A stretch of DNA of 64,000 nt from JASGCP01 sp965263285 (GTDB lineage Bacteria; Bacteroidota; Bacteroidia; Chitinophagales; Chitinophagaceae), in contig CBDHHD010000004.1 of NCBI GenBank assembly GCA_965263285.1, forward strand, positions 744,001 through 808,000, in the 5' to 3' direction. This document shows positions 18,841 through 28,229 of the stretch, piece after piece (the stretch's first letter is position 1; every line of letters starts with the position of its first letter). The position numbers and the translations under genes are program-made. The notes under the pieces are model-generated. The model was not told the origin of the DNA. It searched no databases and saw nothing but the letters and a program-made list of their open reading frames with translations.

Positions 18841-21357
18841 ATGTTTCATTTATTAAAATATTTTCTCTTAGTATATTTTATTATTGGTTTATTCTACAAT
18901 TCATTTTCGCAAAAAAAAATAATTTATGGTGTAGTAATAGATAAAAGAAGCAAAGATCCAATTGTTTTTGGTTCTGTTTTTTTAAAAAAAAATGGATCTG
19001 GTAGCAATACCGATGTTGATGGCAATTTTCTATTTCAAATCAACAAAAACATTACATTTGACACTATTATAGTTAAAAATGTAGGCTATACTCCCCTATT
19101 AGTCCCTATCGACTTAACAGCAGATACGACTTTTGTTGAGTTGCCCATCTCAGTACTTCCCGTATATGCCAAAGCTACGGTTACTGTAAGCGCAAAATAC
19201 AATAGAAACCTATGGTTTTGGCATAAAATTATGAAAAAAAAACCTTTTAACGACCCCAATGAACTTGTTAACTATTCAGCTACAATCTATAACAAACTTC
19301 AGTTAGATATAAACAACATAAAAAAGAATGGACTATTAAAAAAATCTGGATTATTCAAGCCTTTCGACTTTATATTTAATTTTATTCAATCAGACAGTAC
19401 AAGACAAAACTATTTACCTATTTTTTTAACAGAAACTATTTCTGATTTCTATTACCAGAGAAATCCTTTTAAAACAAGAGAAGTTATCAAAGCCTCCAAA
19501 ACAAATGGAATTAAGAACGAAACAATCATTCAGCTCATTGGCACTAGTGTGATTAACAAAGTAAATATCTATGCCAATAACATATTTATATTAGGCAAAA
19601 GTTTTATAGGACCATTTAGCACTCATGCTGACAACTTCTATCATTTTAAGTTAGGGGACACCCAATATGTTGCAAATCATCGAATTATTCATTTCTTTTT
19701 TTGGCCACTTAGAAGAGGAGACAATGTATTTACAGGAGATTGTTGGGTTACAGATACCAGTTTCGCCATTCAACGCATTACCATGCGCCCTAGCAATGCT
19801 ACAGAACTAAATGTTATTAACAACTTATACCTATACCAAGAAAGTAAACTTATAAACGATTCTATATGGTTTATGTCAAAACAAAAAGTTATTACCGATA
19901 TTGTACCTATTACTAAAAAAGCTATTTCATTTACACTCACTAAAACACTCACCTATAGCAATATTCAATTTAACAAAACATATATTACAGATATAATTAA
20001 ACAAAACACCAAAATTGAAGATGTTGCTTCCGCACCTAATATAACACAATCATCAGATTCATTTTGGATTAATAATAGAGAAGAAGACTCTTTAAACAAA
20101 CAAGAAAAAGGGATCTATACAATGATTGACTCAGTTGAGCACAATAAATATTTTAAGCTATACAAAGGTCTTATTACAACATTAGTAGGGGGCTATTATA
20201 ATGTAGGGGCATTTCAATTTGGTCCTTGGTATAGCCTTGCAAGCTACAATACTATAGAAGGCTTACGACTTCGTGCAGATTTAGGAACTAGTAAAAAATT
20301 CAGCAATAAACTATATTTACATGGATACATCGCTTATGGCTTTTTAGATAATCGATTTAAACCATTAGGCGAAGCTATTTATGTAATAAAAAACAAACCT
20401 TGGTTTTACATACATGCGTTATATGTAAATGATATTGATAATGGCCAAACCTATTACAACGACATTGGCAATGACAATATATTTACCATTGCTGTTAGAA
20501 AACCAAATATCCCATATAAAATTCTTAATATTGAAAATAGATTATTAGAAATATATAAAGAAAACAGAACAGGTTTTTCGGCATTATTAAGTATGTCACA
20601 AAAGAAATTTACTCCTTTAACCAATTTGCCCACTCTTAATTATTTTCAAACTTCTTCAAATCAGTTTCAACCGATTAATACATTTGAAACAGCTATTATG
20701 TTTAGATATGCCTATAGAGAAAATACATATAATTTCACCCCTTTCTATAGAACTTCTTTAGGCAGTAGATTCCCCATTATAGAAATACGATATGCGAAAG
20801 GCATACCTGGTTTTTTGAAAAGCAGTTATGATTATACCAGAATTGATTTTAAGTTTTATGTACAAAATTTAAATATATCTCCATTAGGCAAACTATATGC
20901 AGGCGTATTTGGAGGAAGGGTGTTTGGAACAGTTCCTTTCCCACTATTAGCCATTCAACCTGGAAATGAAATATTCTATTATAACGGTTATGCTTTTAAT
21001 TTAATGAATCGCTTTCAATACATAACCGATCGCTATCTTGGATTTCAAATAGAACACAATATTGGAGGGGGCATTTTTAAACTATCTAATATTACTAGGC
21101 GATGGCGTCTTCGACAATTTTGGACAGCTAAAGGTGTATGGGGCAACTTAAGTCCTTCTAATGAAAAATTAAATTTTGTAGGTGTTAACAACTTCATGTC
21201 ACTTAACAACAAACTCTATCTCGAAGTAGGAACAGGTATTGACAATATATTAAAATATTTTAGAATTGATTGCATTTGGAGGGTACTCCCTACCCCTCTT
21301 CCCTCTAACTCATTTCAAAGATTTGGTATTTTTTTTAGTTTTCATTTAAACTTATAG
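18841..21357 (+). CDS. DUF5686 / carboxypeptidase-regulatory-like outer membrane protein
   Basis: 838 residues. Signal peptide (FLLVYFIIGLFYNSFSQ), then a CarboxypepD_reg-like beta-sandwich (IIYGVVIDKRSKDPIVFGSVFLKKNGSGSNTDVDGNFLF, 28-70). DUF5686 follows, beginning WFWHKIMKKKPFNDPNELVNYSATIYNKLQLD near residue 122. The C-terminal 400 residues alternate in the manner of an outer-membrane beta-barrel and end in an aromatic strand (FGIFFSFHLNL). Common in Bacteroidota; function unknown. Convergent with the heme A synthase gene, 10 bp apart. Confidence 0.88.
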   Translation: MFHLLKYFLLVYFIIGLFYNSFSQKKIIYGVVIDKRSKDPIVFGSVFLKKNGSGSNTDVDGNFLFQINKNITFDTIIVKNVGYTPLLVPIDLTADTTFVELPISVLPVYAKATVTVSAKYNRNLWFWHKIMKKKPFNDPNELVNYSATIYNKLQLDINNIKKNGLLKKSGLFKPFDFIFNFIQSDSTRQNYLPIFLTETISDFYYQRNPFKTREVIKASKTNGIKNETIIQLIGTSVINKVNIYANNIFILGKSFIGPFSTHADNFYHFKLGDTQYVANHRIIHFFFWPLRRGDNVFTGDCWVTDTSFAIQRITMRPSNATELNVINNLYLYQESKLINDSIWFMSKQKVITDIVPITKKAISFTLTKTLTYSNIQFNKTYITDIIKQNTKIEDVASAPNITQSSDSFWINNREEDSLNKQEKGIYTMIDSVEHNKYFKLYKGLITTLVGGYYNVGAFQFGPWYSLASYNTIEGLRLRADLGTSKKFSNKLYLHGYIAYGFLDNRFKPLGEAIYVIKNKPWFYIHALYVNDIDNGQTYYNDIGNDNIFTIAVRKPNIPYKILNIENRLLEIYKENRTGFSALLSMSQKKFTPLTNLPTLNYFQTSSNQFQPINTFETAIMFRYAYRENTYNFTPFYRTSLGSRFPIIEIRYAKGIPGFLKSSYDYTRIDFKFYVQNLNISPLGKLYAGVFGGRVFGTVPFPLLAIQPGNEIFYYNGYAFNLMNRFQYITDRYLGFQIEHNIGGGIFKLSNITRRWRLRQFWTAKGVWGNLSPSNEKLNFVGVNNFMSLNNKLYLEVGTGIDNILKYFRIDCIWRVLPTPLPSNSFQRFGIFFSFHLNL

Positions 21358-21367
21358 ATGCTGAAAT

Positions 21368-22417
21368 TCATTTCTTAGCAACACTTACGGCACTTACATA
21401 ACTTATTCCAATAATAGTTAAGAAAAATACCATTCCTATGAATTGATGTATTAATGCAAACCATTCGAATGTAGAAAAACTATCTTTCACCATGTATTTA
21501 CTTGTAATTAAAGAAGTAATGCCCAATATTACTTGAATACATACCATATATATAGGTAGTTGTAATATCTTTTTTTGAATAATAGTAGTTTTATAAACAG
21601 CCACATAATACCAAAGCCATGTTAATATCAATATAATATAAGCAATAGTTCTATGAATAGACTGTATCAATAAAGTATTGGCATAAAAAGGAGTATGGTC
21701 TAATCCATTATTCCAAAACTGCCCATTAATTGTTGGCCATGTAGGAGCCACTAATGCCGCATGAGATCCTGCCATAAGCGCCCCAAAAAACAATTGCACA
21801 CATACCAAAAAAGACAATACAAACAATATATATATATAAGTTGAAGTAACAGTATAACAAGAGAATGTATACATTTTTACCCGCAAATAGAATATAAAGG
21901 TATAGCCCACTAAAATAATACCCGCAATAAAATGGATAGCTAACCGCAAGGGACTTACAAATACATCTTCATTATTTAATCCACTTTTTACCATAACCCA
22001 ACCTAGCACTCCTTGTAAAAATCCTAATAAAAATAGAATCACCAAATAAGGCACCATCCATTTTTTTAAAAAACCTTTTATTAAAAAAAATAAAAAAGGC
22101 AATAGAAAGCATATACCCATTAAACGAGCCCAACAGCGATGGAACCATTCCCAAAAAAAAATCCATTTAAAATCTCGAAGTGTAAAATAACTATTAATAT
22201 ATTTATATTGAGCTATCTGCTTATATTGTTCAAATGCCTTTATCCATGCTTGTTGATAAAGTGGTGGAATAACACCCATAATAGGTTGCCACTCTGTAAT
22301 AGACAATCCAGCCCCCATGAGTCGTGTAATTCCTCCTAACATAATTTGCACTATGAGTAAGCATACTCCCATTAGTAGCCATCTTGCAACCCAATATCTT
22401 TGTTTGTCTTCTGACAT
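21368..22417 (-). CDS. ctaA: Heme A synthase (COX15/CtaA)
   Basis: 349 residues, eight hydrophobic segments. Conserved features are GGITRLMGAGLSITEWQPIMGVIPP (28-52), EWFHRCWARLMG (H93), LAIHFIAG, SIHRTIAY and LIHQFIGM, giving the four family histidines that bind hemes. The enzyme oxidises the heme O methyl group to formyl to make heme A for aa3-type cytochrome oxidase. Its presence implies aerobic respiration. A monocistronic gene here; no ctaB nearby in the window. Confidence 0.92.
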   Translation of the reverse strand: MSEDKQRYWVARWLLMGVCLLIVQIMLGGITRLMGAGLSITEWQPIMGVIPPLYQQAWIKAFEQYKQIAQYKYINSYFTLRDFKWIFFWEWFHRCWARLMGICFLLPFLFFLIKGFLKKWMVPYLVILFLLGFLQGVLGWVMVKSGLNNEDVFVSPLRLAIHFIAGIILVGYTFIFYLRVKMYTFSCYTVTSTYIYILFVLSFLVCVQLFFGALMAGSHAALVAPTWPTINGQFWNNGLDHTPFYANTLLIQSIHRTIAYIILILTWLWYYVAVYKTTIIQKKILQLPIYMVCIQVILGITSLITSKYMVKDSFSTFEWFALIHQFIGMVFFLTIIGISYVSAVSVAKK

Positions 22418-22452
22418 AAAAAGCTATAAAAAATATAGCAAAGAAAAGAAAT

Positions 22453-23181
22453 TTATTTACTACTTGCTTCTAAAAAAGATTGTTTTATTTGTGCCACAGA
22501 AGGATATTGTTTATATGGCATCATCTCGGGATGCCATTGTAACATTAAAATAAAGTTATCCTTTTTTTGCTCTCTTTGCTCTACTGCCTCAACAACCCCA
22601 TCAGACGATATAGCACTTGATACCAGTCCCTCTCCTACTCTGTCGATAGCTTGGTGATGACTACTATTAATACTTAATTTCTTTTTTTTGAACAACTGAT
22701 ACAACGTAGCATTCTTATCAATTGAAACCGAATGGTATTTCATATTTTTCTCTTGAATAAGCGAATGGTTAAACTTACCATAATTAGGCAAATCAGGAAT
22801 GAGCGTTCCTTTTTTATATACATTATATATTTGTAATCCCCTACATATTCCTAAAATAGGAATATGTAATTTTTCGGCTTGTTCAATAACAAGAAATTCA
22901 AATTCATCTCTTTCGGGATGCAACACCTTACATAAAGACAACAGTTCTTTTTTATGATAAAATTGAGGATGCACATCAGCCCCACCCGACAAAATAAGTC
23001 CCTTACATTTATGCAGATCTTTTAGATTCTTTTTCTTATAAGACAACTCAATTGTTTCTATTTGTCCCATGGATGGCACATAACCAAATGATCTATTTCT
23101 AATAAACTTCTCATAATTCAAATACCTATCTGTTCTTTCTGTACTTGTAATGCCAATATAGATAATTTTGTTTTTTGTCAT
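22453..23181 (-). CDS. Class I glutamine amidotransferase-like hydrolase (peptidase C26, PuuD-like)
   Basis: 242 residues. GLILSGGADVHPQFY (61-75) and PILGICRGLQIYNVYKKGTLIPDL with nucleophile C113, then LQWHPEM with H217 and E219, complete the Cys-His-Glu triad. The family includes gamma-glutamyl-GABA hydrolase and gamma-glutamyl peptide hydrolases. It overlaps the alcohol dehydrogenase gene upstream by 4 bp, so the two are co-translated. Whether the substrate is gamma-glutamyl-GABA cannot be shown from sequence. Confidence 0.86.
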   Translation of the reverse strand: MTKNKIIYIGITSTERTDRYLNYEKFIRNRSFGYVPSMGQIETIELSYKKKNLKDLHKCKGLILSGGADVHPQFYHKKELLSLCKVLHPERDEFEFLVIEQAEKLHIPILGICRGLQIYNVYKKGTLIPDLPNYGKFNHSLIQEKNMKYHSVSIDKNATLYQLFKKKKLSINSSHHQAIDRVGEGLVSSAISSDGVVEAVEQREQKKDNFILMLQWHPEMMPYKQYPSVAQIKQSFLEASSK

Positions 23182-24332
23182 AATGCTTTTAAATAAATAT
23201 GTTTAAAATCTTCTTTTGTTACTGGTTGTGGGTTATTAGGGTGACAAAAATCGTCAATGGCTAATTGTGACAGGCTTTCAATATGATCGCTTTTTACTCC
23301 TATTAAACTCAATCGAGCGGGGATACCAATTGTTTGATTTAAATCTCTAATATAAGGAATAACTTTATTGTCATCTGTACCCAACGAAAGTGCCTGAGCA
23401 ATTCTACTAAATTTATCTTTACATATAGCATGATTAAACTCTAACCCAAAGGGCAAATTAACTGCATTAGCTAATCCATGATGCATATCAATTAAAGCTG
23501 ATAGCGGATGTGCTAGCGAATGCACAATACCTAGTCCTTTTTGAAAAGCGATTGCTCCCATTAAAGAAGCTAACAACATAGTGCTTCTTGCCTTTATATT
23601 AGGGCTATTAACTGCAGTCTCTAACGATTGCCCCACCATAGTAATACCCTCCAATGCAATACCATCACAAATAGGATGATAGTTCTTGGACAAAAAAGCT
23701 TCTATTAAATGAGTAAAAGCATCCATACCCGTAGCCGCAGTAATATGTGGCGGTAAATCCATCGTTAACTGCGGATCTGCAAAGCATATCTTCGCCATTA
23801 ACTTAGGTGAAAATAGTATTTTCTTATTCTTTGTTTGATCATCAGCAATAATTGCACTTCTGCCTACTTCGCTTCCTGTGCCAGCTGTGGTAGGAATAGT
23901 AATAAAATGAGGCACTTCGTTCACAACAAATTGATCTCCTCCTTTTAAGTCATCATATACAAATAAATCTTCCCTATGTGTTACTCGTAAAGTAATTGCT
24001 CTTGCTACATCCATAGCTACGCCTCCACCAATGCCAATAATGCAATCACGTTGGGTAGCATCATATTTTTCCACCCCAAGATATACATCTGATTTAATAG
24101 GATTCTTATGCGTTTCACTAAATATTTCAACGGATATAGACTTTAAGAGTAGGTTTTTTACAAACACTTTAAAGAAAGGGAGATTCATAATATTAGGGTC
24201 TGTAACAACCAATGGCTTTTTTAATTGGTTTTTGAGCAGGTAGTCTGCCACTTCATTAGATGCCCCTACGCCAAATCTAACAATTGTAGGAAACTGAAAG
24301 GTTCTCACAATAGAAAACTCTACCATAGTCAT
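23178..24332 (-). CDS. Iron-containing alcohol dehydrogenase
   Basis: 384 residues, group III ADH. NAD-binding GIGGGVAMDVARAI (about 97-110) and TIPTTAGTGSEVGRSA (about 144-160). Metal-binding residues lie in MDAFTHLIEAF and in GIVHSLAHPLSALIDMHHGLANAVNLP. Such enzymes reduce aldehydes such as 4-hydroxybutyrate or lactaldehyde precursors; substrate not assignable. First gene of a two-gene operon with a PuuD-like hydrolase, and preceded by a near-consensus promoter. Confidence 0.9.
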   Translation of the reverse strand: MTMVEFSIVRTFQFPTIVRFGVGASNEVADYLLKNQLKKPLVVTDPNIMNLPFFKVFVKNLLLKSISVEIFSETHKNPIKSDVYLGVEKYDATQRDCIIGIGGGVAMDVARAITLRVTHREDLFVYDDLKGGDQFVVNEVPHFITIPTTAGTGSEVGRSAIIADDQTKNKKILFSPKLMAKICFADPQLTMDLPPHITAATGMDAFTHLIEAFLSKNYHPICDGIALEGITMVGQSLETAVNSPNIKARSTMLLASLMGAIAFQKGLGIVHSLAHPLSALIDMHHGLANAVNLPFGLEFNHAICKDKFSRIAQALSLGTDDNKVIPYIRDLNQTIGIPARLSLIGVKSDHIESLSQLAIDDFCHPNNPQPVTKEDFKHIYLKAL

Positions 24333-24391
24333 ACATTTATTTTTTTATAATTCTATTTTGCAAATTGCTATATCTATATATCATCTGAATA

Positions 24392-24422
24392 CAAAGGTAG
24401 CACCTTTAGGTAATTTTTCAAA
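24392..24422 (-). promoter_or_regulatory. Promoter of the ADH-amidotransferase operon
   Basis: Minus strand TTTG (24422-24419), 19 bp, TACCTTTG (24399-24392), 59 bp before the ATG. This is one of the best matches to the Bacteroidota consensus in the window. Confidence 0.65.
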
Positions 24423-24444
24423 TTTTATTACTCTAAGCTAAATA

Positions 24445-24521
24445 GGCTAAATACCTTTTCAGATGCTAAGAGTTTTTTTAACAAATAAAGGTTTTGTAAC
24501 TAAACAAGAATTACAATTATT
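24445..24521 (+). repeat. D-type left end remnant
   Basis: GGCTAAATACCTTTTCAGAT then GCTAAGAGTTTTTTTAACAA and AAGGTTTTGTAACTAAAC. It is cut off by the C copy that follows. Confidence 0.6.
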
Positions 24522-24960
24522 GACTAAATCTTTTTTTGAGGTGCTGGAAGCATGGATTATTAAATAAATATAAACATGGAAATAATAGGAAATATCTGAT
24601 GAGGACTGCCCTCAGATAAAGAGCGTTACAAAACGAGGTGAGCGAAGCGACCAGCGAGAATGTGGGGCGAAGTTTCTATATATGAATCGTTATGATGAGC
24701 ATAAAGTATGTACATAAAAGATCACTATGGATAAGCTCATCATAACGATTCATACCTAACCGCCTCCCATTCATTCTCGCTAGCGTAGCGAACCGTAGTT
24801 TTGTAGCTCTTTATCTGTATGCTTGATTTTTTCTTTGTTTCTTTCTTTTGTATCAAGACAAAAGAAAGAAAAGGATATAAAAAATAAATGATGAACCTAT
24901 ACCTGAGTAATTACAAAAAACACAAATACCCCCCCCAGCACCTCAAAAAAAGATGTAGCC
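24522..24960 (-). repeat. Repeat copy 7, C type
   Basis: Core in minus orientation with C ends on both sides: GACTAAATCTTTTTTTGAGG and, at the right, CCTCAAAAAAAGATGTAGCC. Flanks are CAATTATT (24514-24521) and CAATTATC (24961-24968), 7 of 8 identical, a slightly worn target duplication. Both palindrome arms are present. Confidence 0.92.
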
Positions 24961-25025
24961 CAATTATCAATCTCATCCTACAATAAATAATATGTTACTT
25001 AAAATATAATACCTACACTTTATTA

Positions 25026-25850
25026 TCAGCACGAATGCGTAGCTTTATACAACACCACTAGTTTTTCTAATAACAATTTAAGTTGATGAAGTGGCAACAT
25101 ATTAGCGCCGTCACTTTTTGCAAATTGAGGTCGGGGATGTGTTTCAATAAAAATGCCGTCTACTCCTGTAGCAATAGCTGCTTTAGCAATGATTTCAATA
25201 AGTTCTGGGTTACCACCCGTTACCCCACTTGCTTGATTAGGCTGTTGTAGAGAATGTGTACAATCCATAATTACAGGCACATTATGCGAACGCATAATAG
25301 GGATATTTCTATAATCTACTACCAAATCTTGATAGCCAAAAAAAGAACCTCTTTCAGTTAGCATCACCTTGGTATTTTTTTCTTTCTTCACCTTATCTAC
25401 CGCAAATTTCATAGATTCGCCACTTACAAATTGTCCTTTTTTAATATTCACAATTTTTTGAGTTTTTGCTGCAGCCACCAATAGATCTGTTTGACGACAT
25501 AAAAAAGCAGGTATTTGCAAAATATCTATATAAGAAGCCGACAGCATAGCTTCTTCAGGAGAATGAATATCGCTTGTAGTAGGAATATGCAAGGTAGCAC
25601 CTACTTTACGAACTAATGACAACGCTTCTATATCACCAATACCCGTAAAAGAAGTGCTACTTGTTCTATTTGCTTTTTTATAGCTTGCCTTAAAAACATA
25701 AGGAATGCCTAAGTTTGTACATATCTGATGTACTGTAGTACCCACCTCCATAACTATTTCTTCACTTTCAACTACACAAGGACCTGCTATAAGAAAAAAA
25801 GAAGAAGGATATTCCTTAGTAAATAACGCTTGTAAAAATGGTGCTAACAT
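25026..25850 (-). CDS. kdsA: 3-deoxy-8-phosphooctulonate (KDO-8-P) synthase
   Basis: 274 residues. IAGPCVVES (22-30), FKASYKKANRTSSTSFTGIG, IPTTSDIHSPEEA, VNIKKGQFVSG, MDCTHSLQQPN and GVDGIFIETHPRP are all KdsA hallmarks. It condenses PEP with arabinose-5-phosphate to KDO-8-phosphate, the first step to the KDO of LPS. NIKKGQ with FKASYKKANR.. and no extra Cys motif leaves the metal-dependence class open. Last gene of a probable TPM-glycosyltransferase-kdsA transcript. Confidence 0.95.
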   Translation of the reverse strand: MLAPFLQALFTKEYPSSFFLIAGPCVVESEEIVMEVGTTVHQICTNLGIPYVFKASYKKANRTSSTSFTGIGDIEALSLVRKVGATLHIPTTSDIHSPEEAMLSASYIDILQIPAFLCRQTDLLVAAAKTQKIVNIKKGQFVSGESMKFAVDKVKKEKNTKVMLTERGSFFGYQDLVVDYRNIPIMRSHNVPVIMDCTHSLQQPNQASGVTGGNPELIEIIAKAAIATGVDGIFIETHPRPQFAKSDGANMLPLHQLKLLLEKLVVLYKATHSC

Positions 25851-25869
25851 AAATAAATAAGTTATACTT

Positions 25870-26958
25870 TTAAAAAGAATTAGTCAGTAATTCATGATAG
25901 ATATCCCAATAACTATTCCCTGATATTCGCCAGTCAAATAGAGAAGCTCTTTCTTTTATTTCCTCACATTGATGAGGGTTTTGCTGATAATGATTCATAC
26001 CTTTTTGAAATACCTCATACATATCTTCAGGTGCAAAAGTATTAAAATAATAGGCAACATCTCCACCAATTTCGGGAAGAGCAGTAAAGGCAGATAAAAA
26101 GATAGGCTTGCCTAGTTGCATTGCTTCCACAACAGGGAGGCCAAAACCTTCGGCTATAGATGGAAAACAAAAAGCATCGCAATGATAAAGTAACCAAGAC
26201 TTCTCAGGTTCATTTACTGCCCCTATGAGATGAACCCTATCTAAAACATTCCATTTAGCCATTTCAGCTCGTATTTTATCAACATAAGATAAATCTGATT
26301 GCACCCCTGCAATAACTAAGTGATAGCTATTTTTTTGTAATAAAGGTATAAGGGTATGAAAATTTTTTTTAATGAGTACCGTACCCATTGCTAATATAAA
26401 AGGGCTTGACAAGTTTAATAAATATGGAGGTCTTTGCATGCTACCTGATAAAGAGTTACAACCATTATAAATGACTACTACTTTTTTCCCTTTAATAGCA
26501 GGACTATATGCCAATAATTCTTTTTTTACATAATGAGAAATACATACAACTATATCAGATCTATCTATTCGCTTATTGAGAAGCTGCAGACTATTTTTTA
26601 CTTTATGTGTTTTTTTGTTCTCATGAAGAAAATTCAAATCATGTACAGTAGTAACCTGCTTTGCTTTTTTAGGAGGATCATAAGAAGAAAGCTGATAAGT
26701 GCAATGCCACACTTTTATATTATTCCAAGACAATGGAGTCCAATATTTATAGCATGTTTTTTGAGGGATAATAGGAAAAGTAACAGACCATTTTTGATGA
26801 CAAGATGCTGGTAAAAACAAACCGAGATTATTTTCTTTTCTCTTATCAGAAGAAAGTAGCGCATGAGCTAAATGATAACAATATTGATATAGTCCTGTAT
26901 AAGGATACTTCATTCGTTCTGCATCAAAAACAATAGAAGGAAAATTAGCATTCATCAT
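25870..26958 (-). CDS. Glycosyltransferase family 1 (GT4-like)
   Basis: 362 residues, GT-B fold. HDLNFLHENKKTH near 123, KKVVVIYNGC near 175, ILAMGTVLIKKNFHTLIPLL near 208, and the C-terminal E-x7-E region CFPSIAEGFGLPVVEAMQLGKPIFLS near 275-300 place it among GT4 glycosyltransferases, which use nucleotide sugars. It lies 19 bp upstream of kdsA and so may work in LPS or surface glycan assembly. Acceptor unknown. Confidence 0.88.
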   Translation of the reverse strand: MMNANFPSIVFDAERMKYPYTGLYQYCYHLAHALLSSDKRKENNLGLFLPASCHQKWSVTFPIIPQKTCYKYWTPLSWNNIKVWHCTYQLSSYDPPKKAKQVTTVHDLNFLHENKKTHKVKNSLQLLNKRIDRSDIVVCISHYVKKELLAYSPAIKGKKVVVIYNGCNSLSGSMQRPPYLLNLSSPFILAMGTVLIKKNFHTLIPLLQKNSYHLVIAGVQSDLSYVDKIRAEMAKWNVLDRVHLIGAVNEPEKSWLLYHCDAFCFPSIAEGFGLPVVEAMQLGKPIFLSAFTALPEIGGDVAYYFNTFAPEDMYEVFQKGMNHYQQNPHQCEEIKERASLFDWRISGNSYWDIYHELLTNSF

Positions 26959-26979
26959 ACTATATCAATTTCTTTGTTA

Positions 26980-27741
26980 TTACCATCCTCCGCTAGAGCC
27001 TCCACCACCACTAGAGCCTCCACCAAAGCCTCCAAAAGAACCCCCTCCTCCACTATTATTATTTCCTCCCAATCCTCCACCTCCACCAAACATAAAAGGA
27101 AACAAAAATAATCCAATCCCTCCTCCACTATTATTGCCATTAGGATCTTGATTGTTTCTATTACCTCCTCGCTTCATTAACCATAAGATTAGTAACACAA
27201 TAATAAGAATAATTACAAAGGCTGTTGCGCCATTGTTGCTATTATTATTTGTATTGGCTATATGATACTCGTTATTGGCAGCCAACATTAAATCATTTAC
27301 CGCATTATTAATTCCTACAAAATATTTTTTTTGTTTAAATGCAAGCACGATATCTTTTTGAATAATATCATTTGCCAGTAAGTCGGGTATAGCCCCCTCT
27401 AAGCCATACCCAACTTCTATTCTTACTTTTCTATCTCCAATAGATATGAGCAACAAAACCCCATTATTATTTTTTTTAGTGCCAATACCCCATGCACGAA
27501 AAGTTTTGTTAGCCACATCTTCAATAACTTCTCCATTTAATGAAGGGATAATTAGCACGGCTATTTGATTAGAAGTAGTGTCATTAAATGCAACTAATTT
27601 GTTTTCTAAAGTTTGCTTCTCCACATTATTTAATATGTTTGCTTGGTCTACCACTAAAGCCGAAGGAGTAGCAATCAGTTGCCCGAAAGAAGGGATAACA
27701 TAAAACAAACATGACCATACAACAATAATTATTTTTTTCAT
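26980..27741 (-). CDS. TPM-domain (YgcG-like) exported membrane protein
   Basis: 253 residues. Signal peptide (MKKIIIVVWSCLFYVIPSFGQ), then the TPM domain (ALVVDQANILNNVEKQTLENKLVAFNDTTSNQIAVLIIPSLNG.. GIGTKKNNNGVLLLISIGDRKVRIEVGYGLEGAIPDLLANDII, about 28-150). One transmembrane helix (TAFVIILIIVLLILWLM, about 173-190) and a Gly/Ser/Asn-rich tail ending GGSSGGW follow. The family has been linked to protein quality control or phosphatase activity, but function is not settled. A D-type repeat remnant begins within 14 bp upstream of the ATG. Confidence 0.85.
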   Translation of the reverse strand: MKKIIIVVWSCLFYVIPSFGQLIATPSALVVDQANILNNVEKQTLENKLVAFNDTTSNQIAVLIIPSLNGEVIEDVANKTFRAWGIGTKKNNNGVLLLISIGDRKVRIEVGYGLEGAIPDLLANDIIQKDIVLAFKQKKYFVGINNAVNDLMLAANNEYHIANTNNNSNNGATAFVIILIIVLLILWLMKRGGNRNNQDPNGNNSGGGIGLFLFPFMFGGGGGLGGNNNSGGGGSFGGFGGGSSGGGGSSGGW

Positions 27742-27754
27742 TATGACAAAAATA

Positions 27755-28115
27755 GGTTAAATCTTTTATAACTACTCAGGTAGTTCAATAGATTTATTGG
27801 AGAACATTGGTTATTGAAATAAGTATAGGCATAGAAATAATAGAGCGTATCTAACAAGGAGTACCCTCAGATAAAGAAGATTACAAAACGAGCAACAATC
27901 GCCCAGCAAATTTATTAAAGCAAGAAATGATTTCATTAACAAGTTATGACAAACAAAGCAATTGTTTAAGTAAATTTGCCATTCATACCAACCCACCTTC
28001 AATTATTCTAGATAGCGTAATGATCATTAGCGGGGACACATAGTTATATGGCCCTAATCAATTATCAGCATGCTCGATTTTTTCTTTGTTTCTTTCTTTT
28101 GTATCAAGACAAATA
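27755..28115 (-). repeat. Heavily decayed repeat copy
   Basis: Begins GGTTAAATCTTTTATAACTA at 27755. From 27804 worn core sequence follows in minus orientation: TAGGCATAGAAATAATAG, CCCTCAGATAAAGAAGAT, TTACAAAACGAGC, and at the far end GATTTTTTCTTTGTTTCTTT then TTGTATCAAGACAAA. The palindrome arms have lost pairing. An old copy compared with others. Confidence 0.7.
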
Positions 28116-28195
28116 AAAAAAATACAAACTTATAGATAAGCAACTAATAAATTTATCTATTACAAACAATACCCGTAACATATAAAAAAAGGTAT

Positions 28196-28203
28196 TATTT
28201 TTG
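28196..28203 (+). promoter_or_regulatory. -7 motif of purA
   Basis: TATTTTTG, 26 bp before the purA ATG. Confidence 0.4.
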
Positions 28204-28229
28204 TTTTTCTTTTTTTTATTTATTTTTTT

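Noticed and set aside
27747..27754. TATTTTTG motif 5 bp upstream of the TPM gene ATG, and a similar one 5 bp upstream of pheS, suggesting leaderless transcripts
   Set aside because: Such motifs are common by chance in this AT-rich DNA, and neither has a -33 box.
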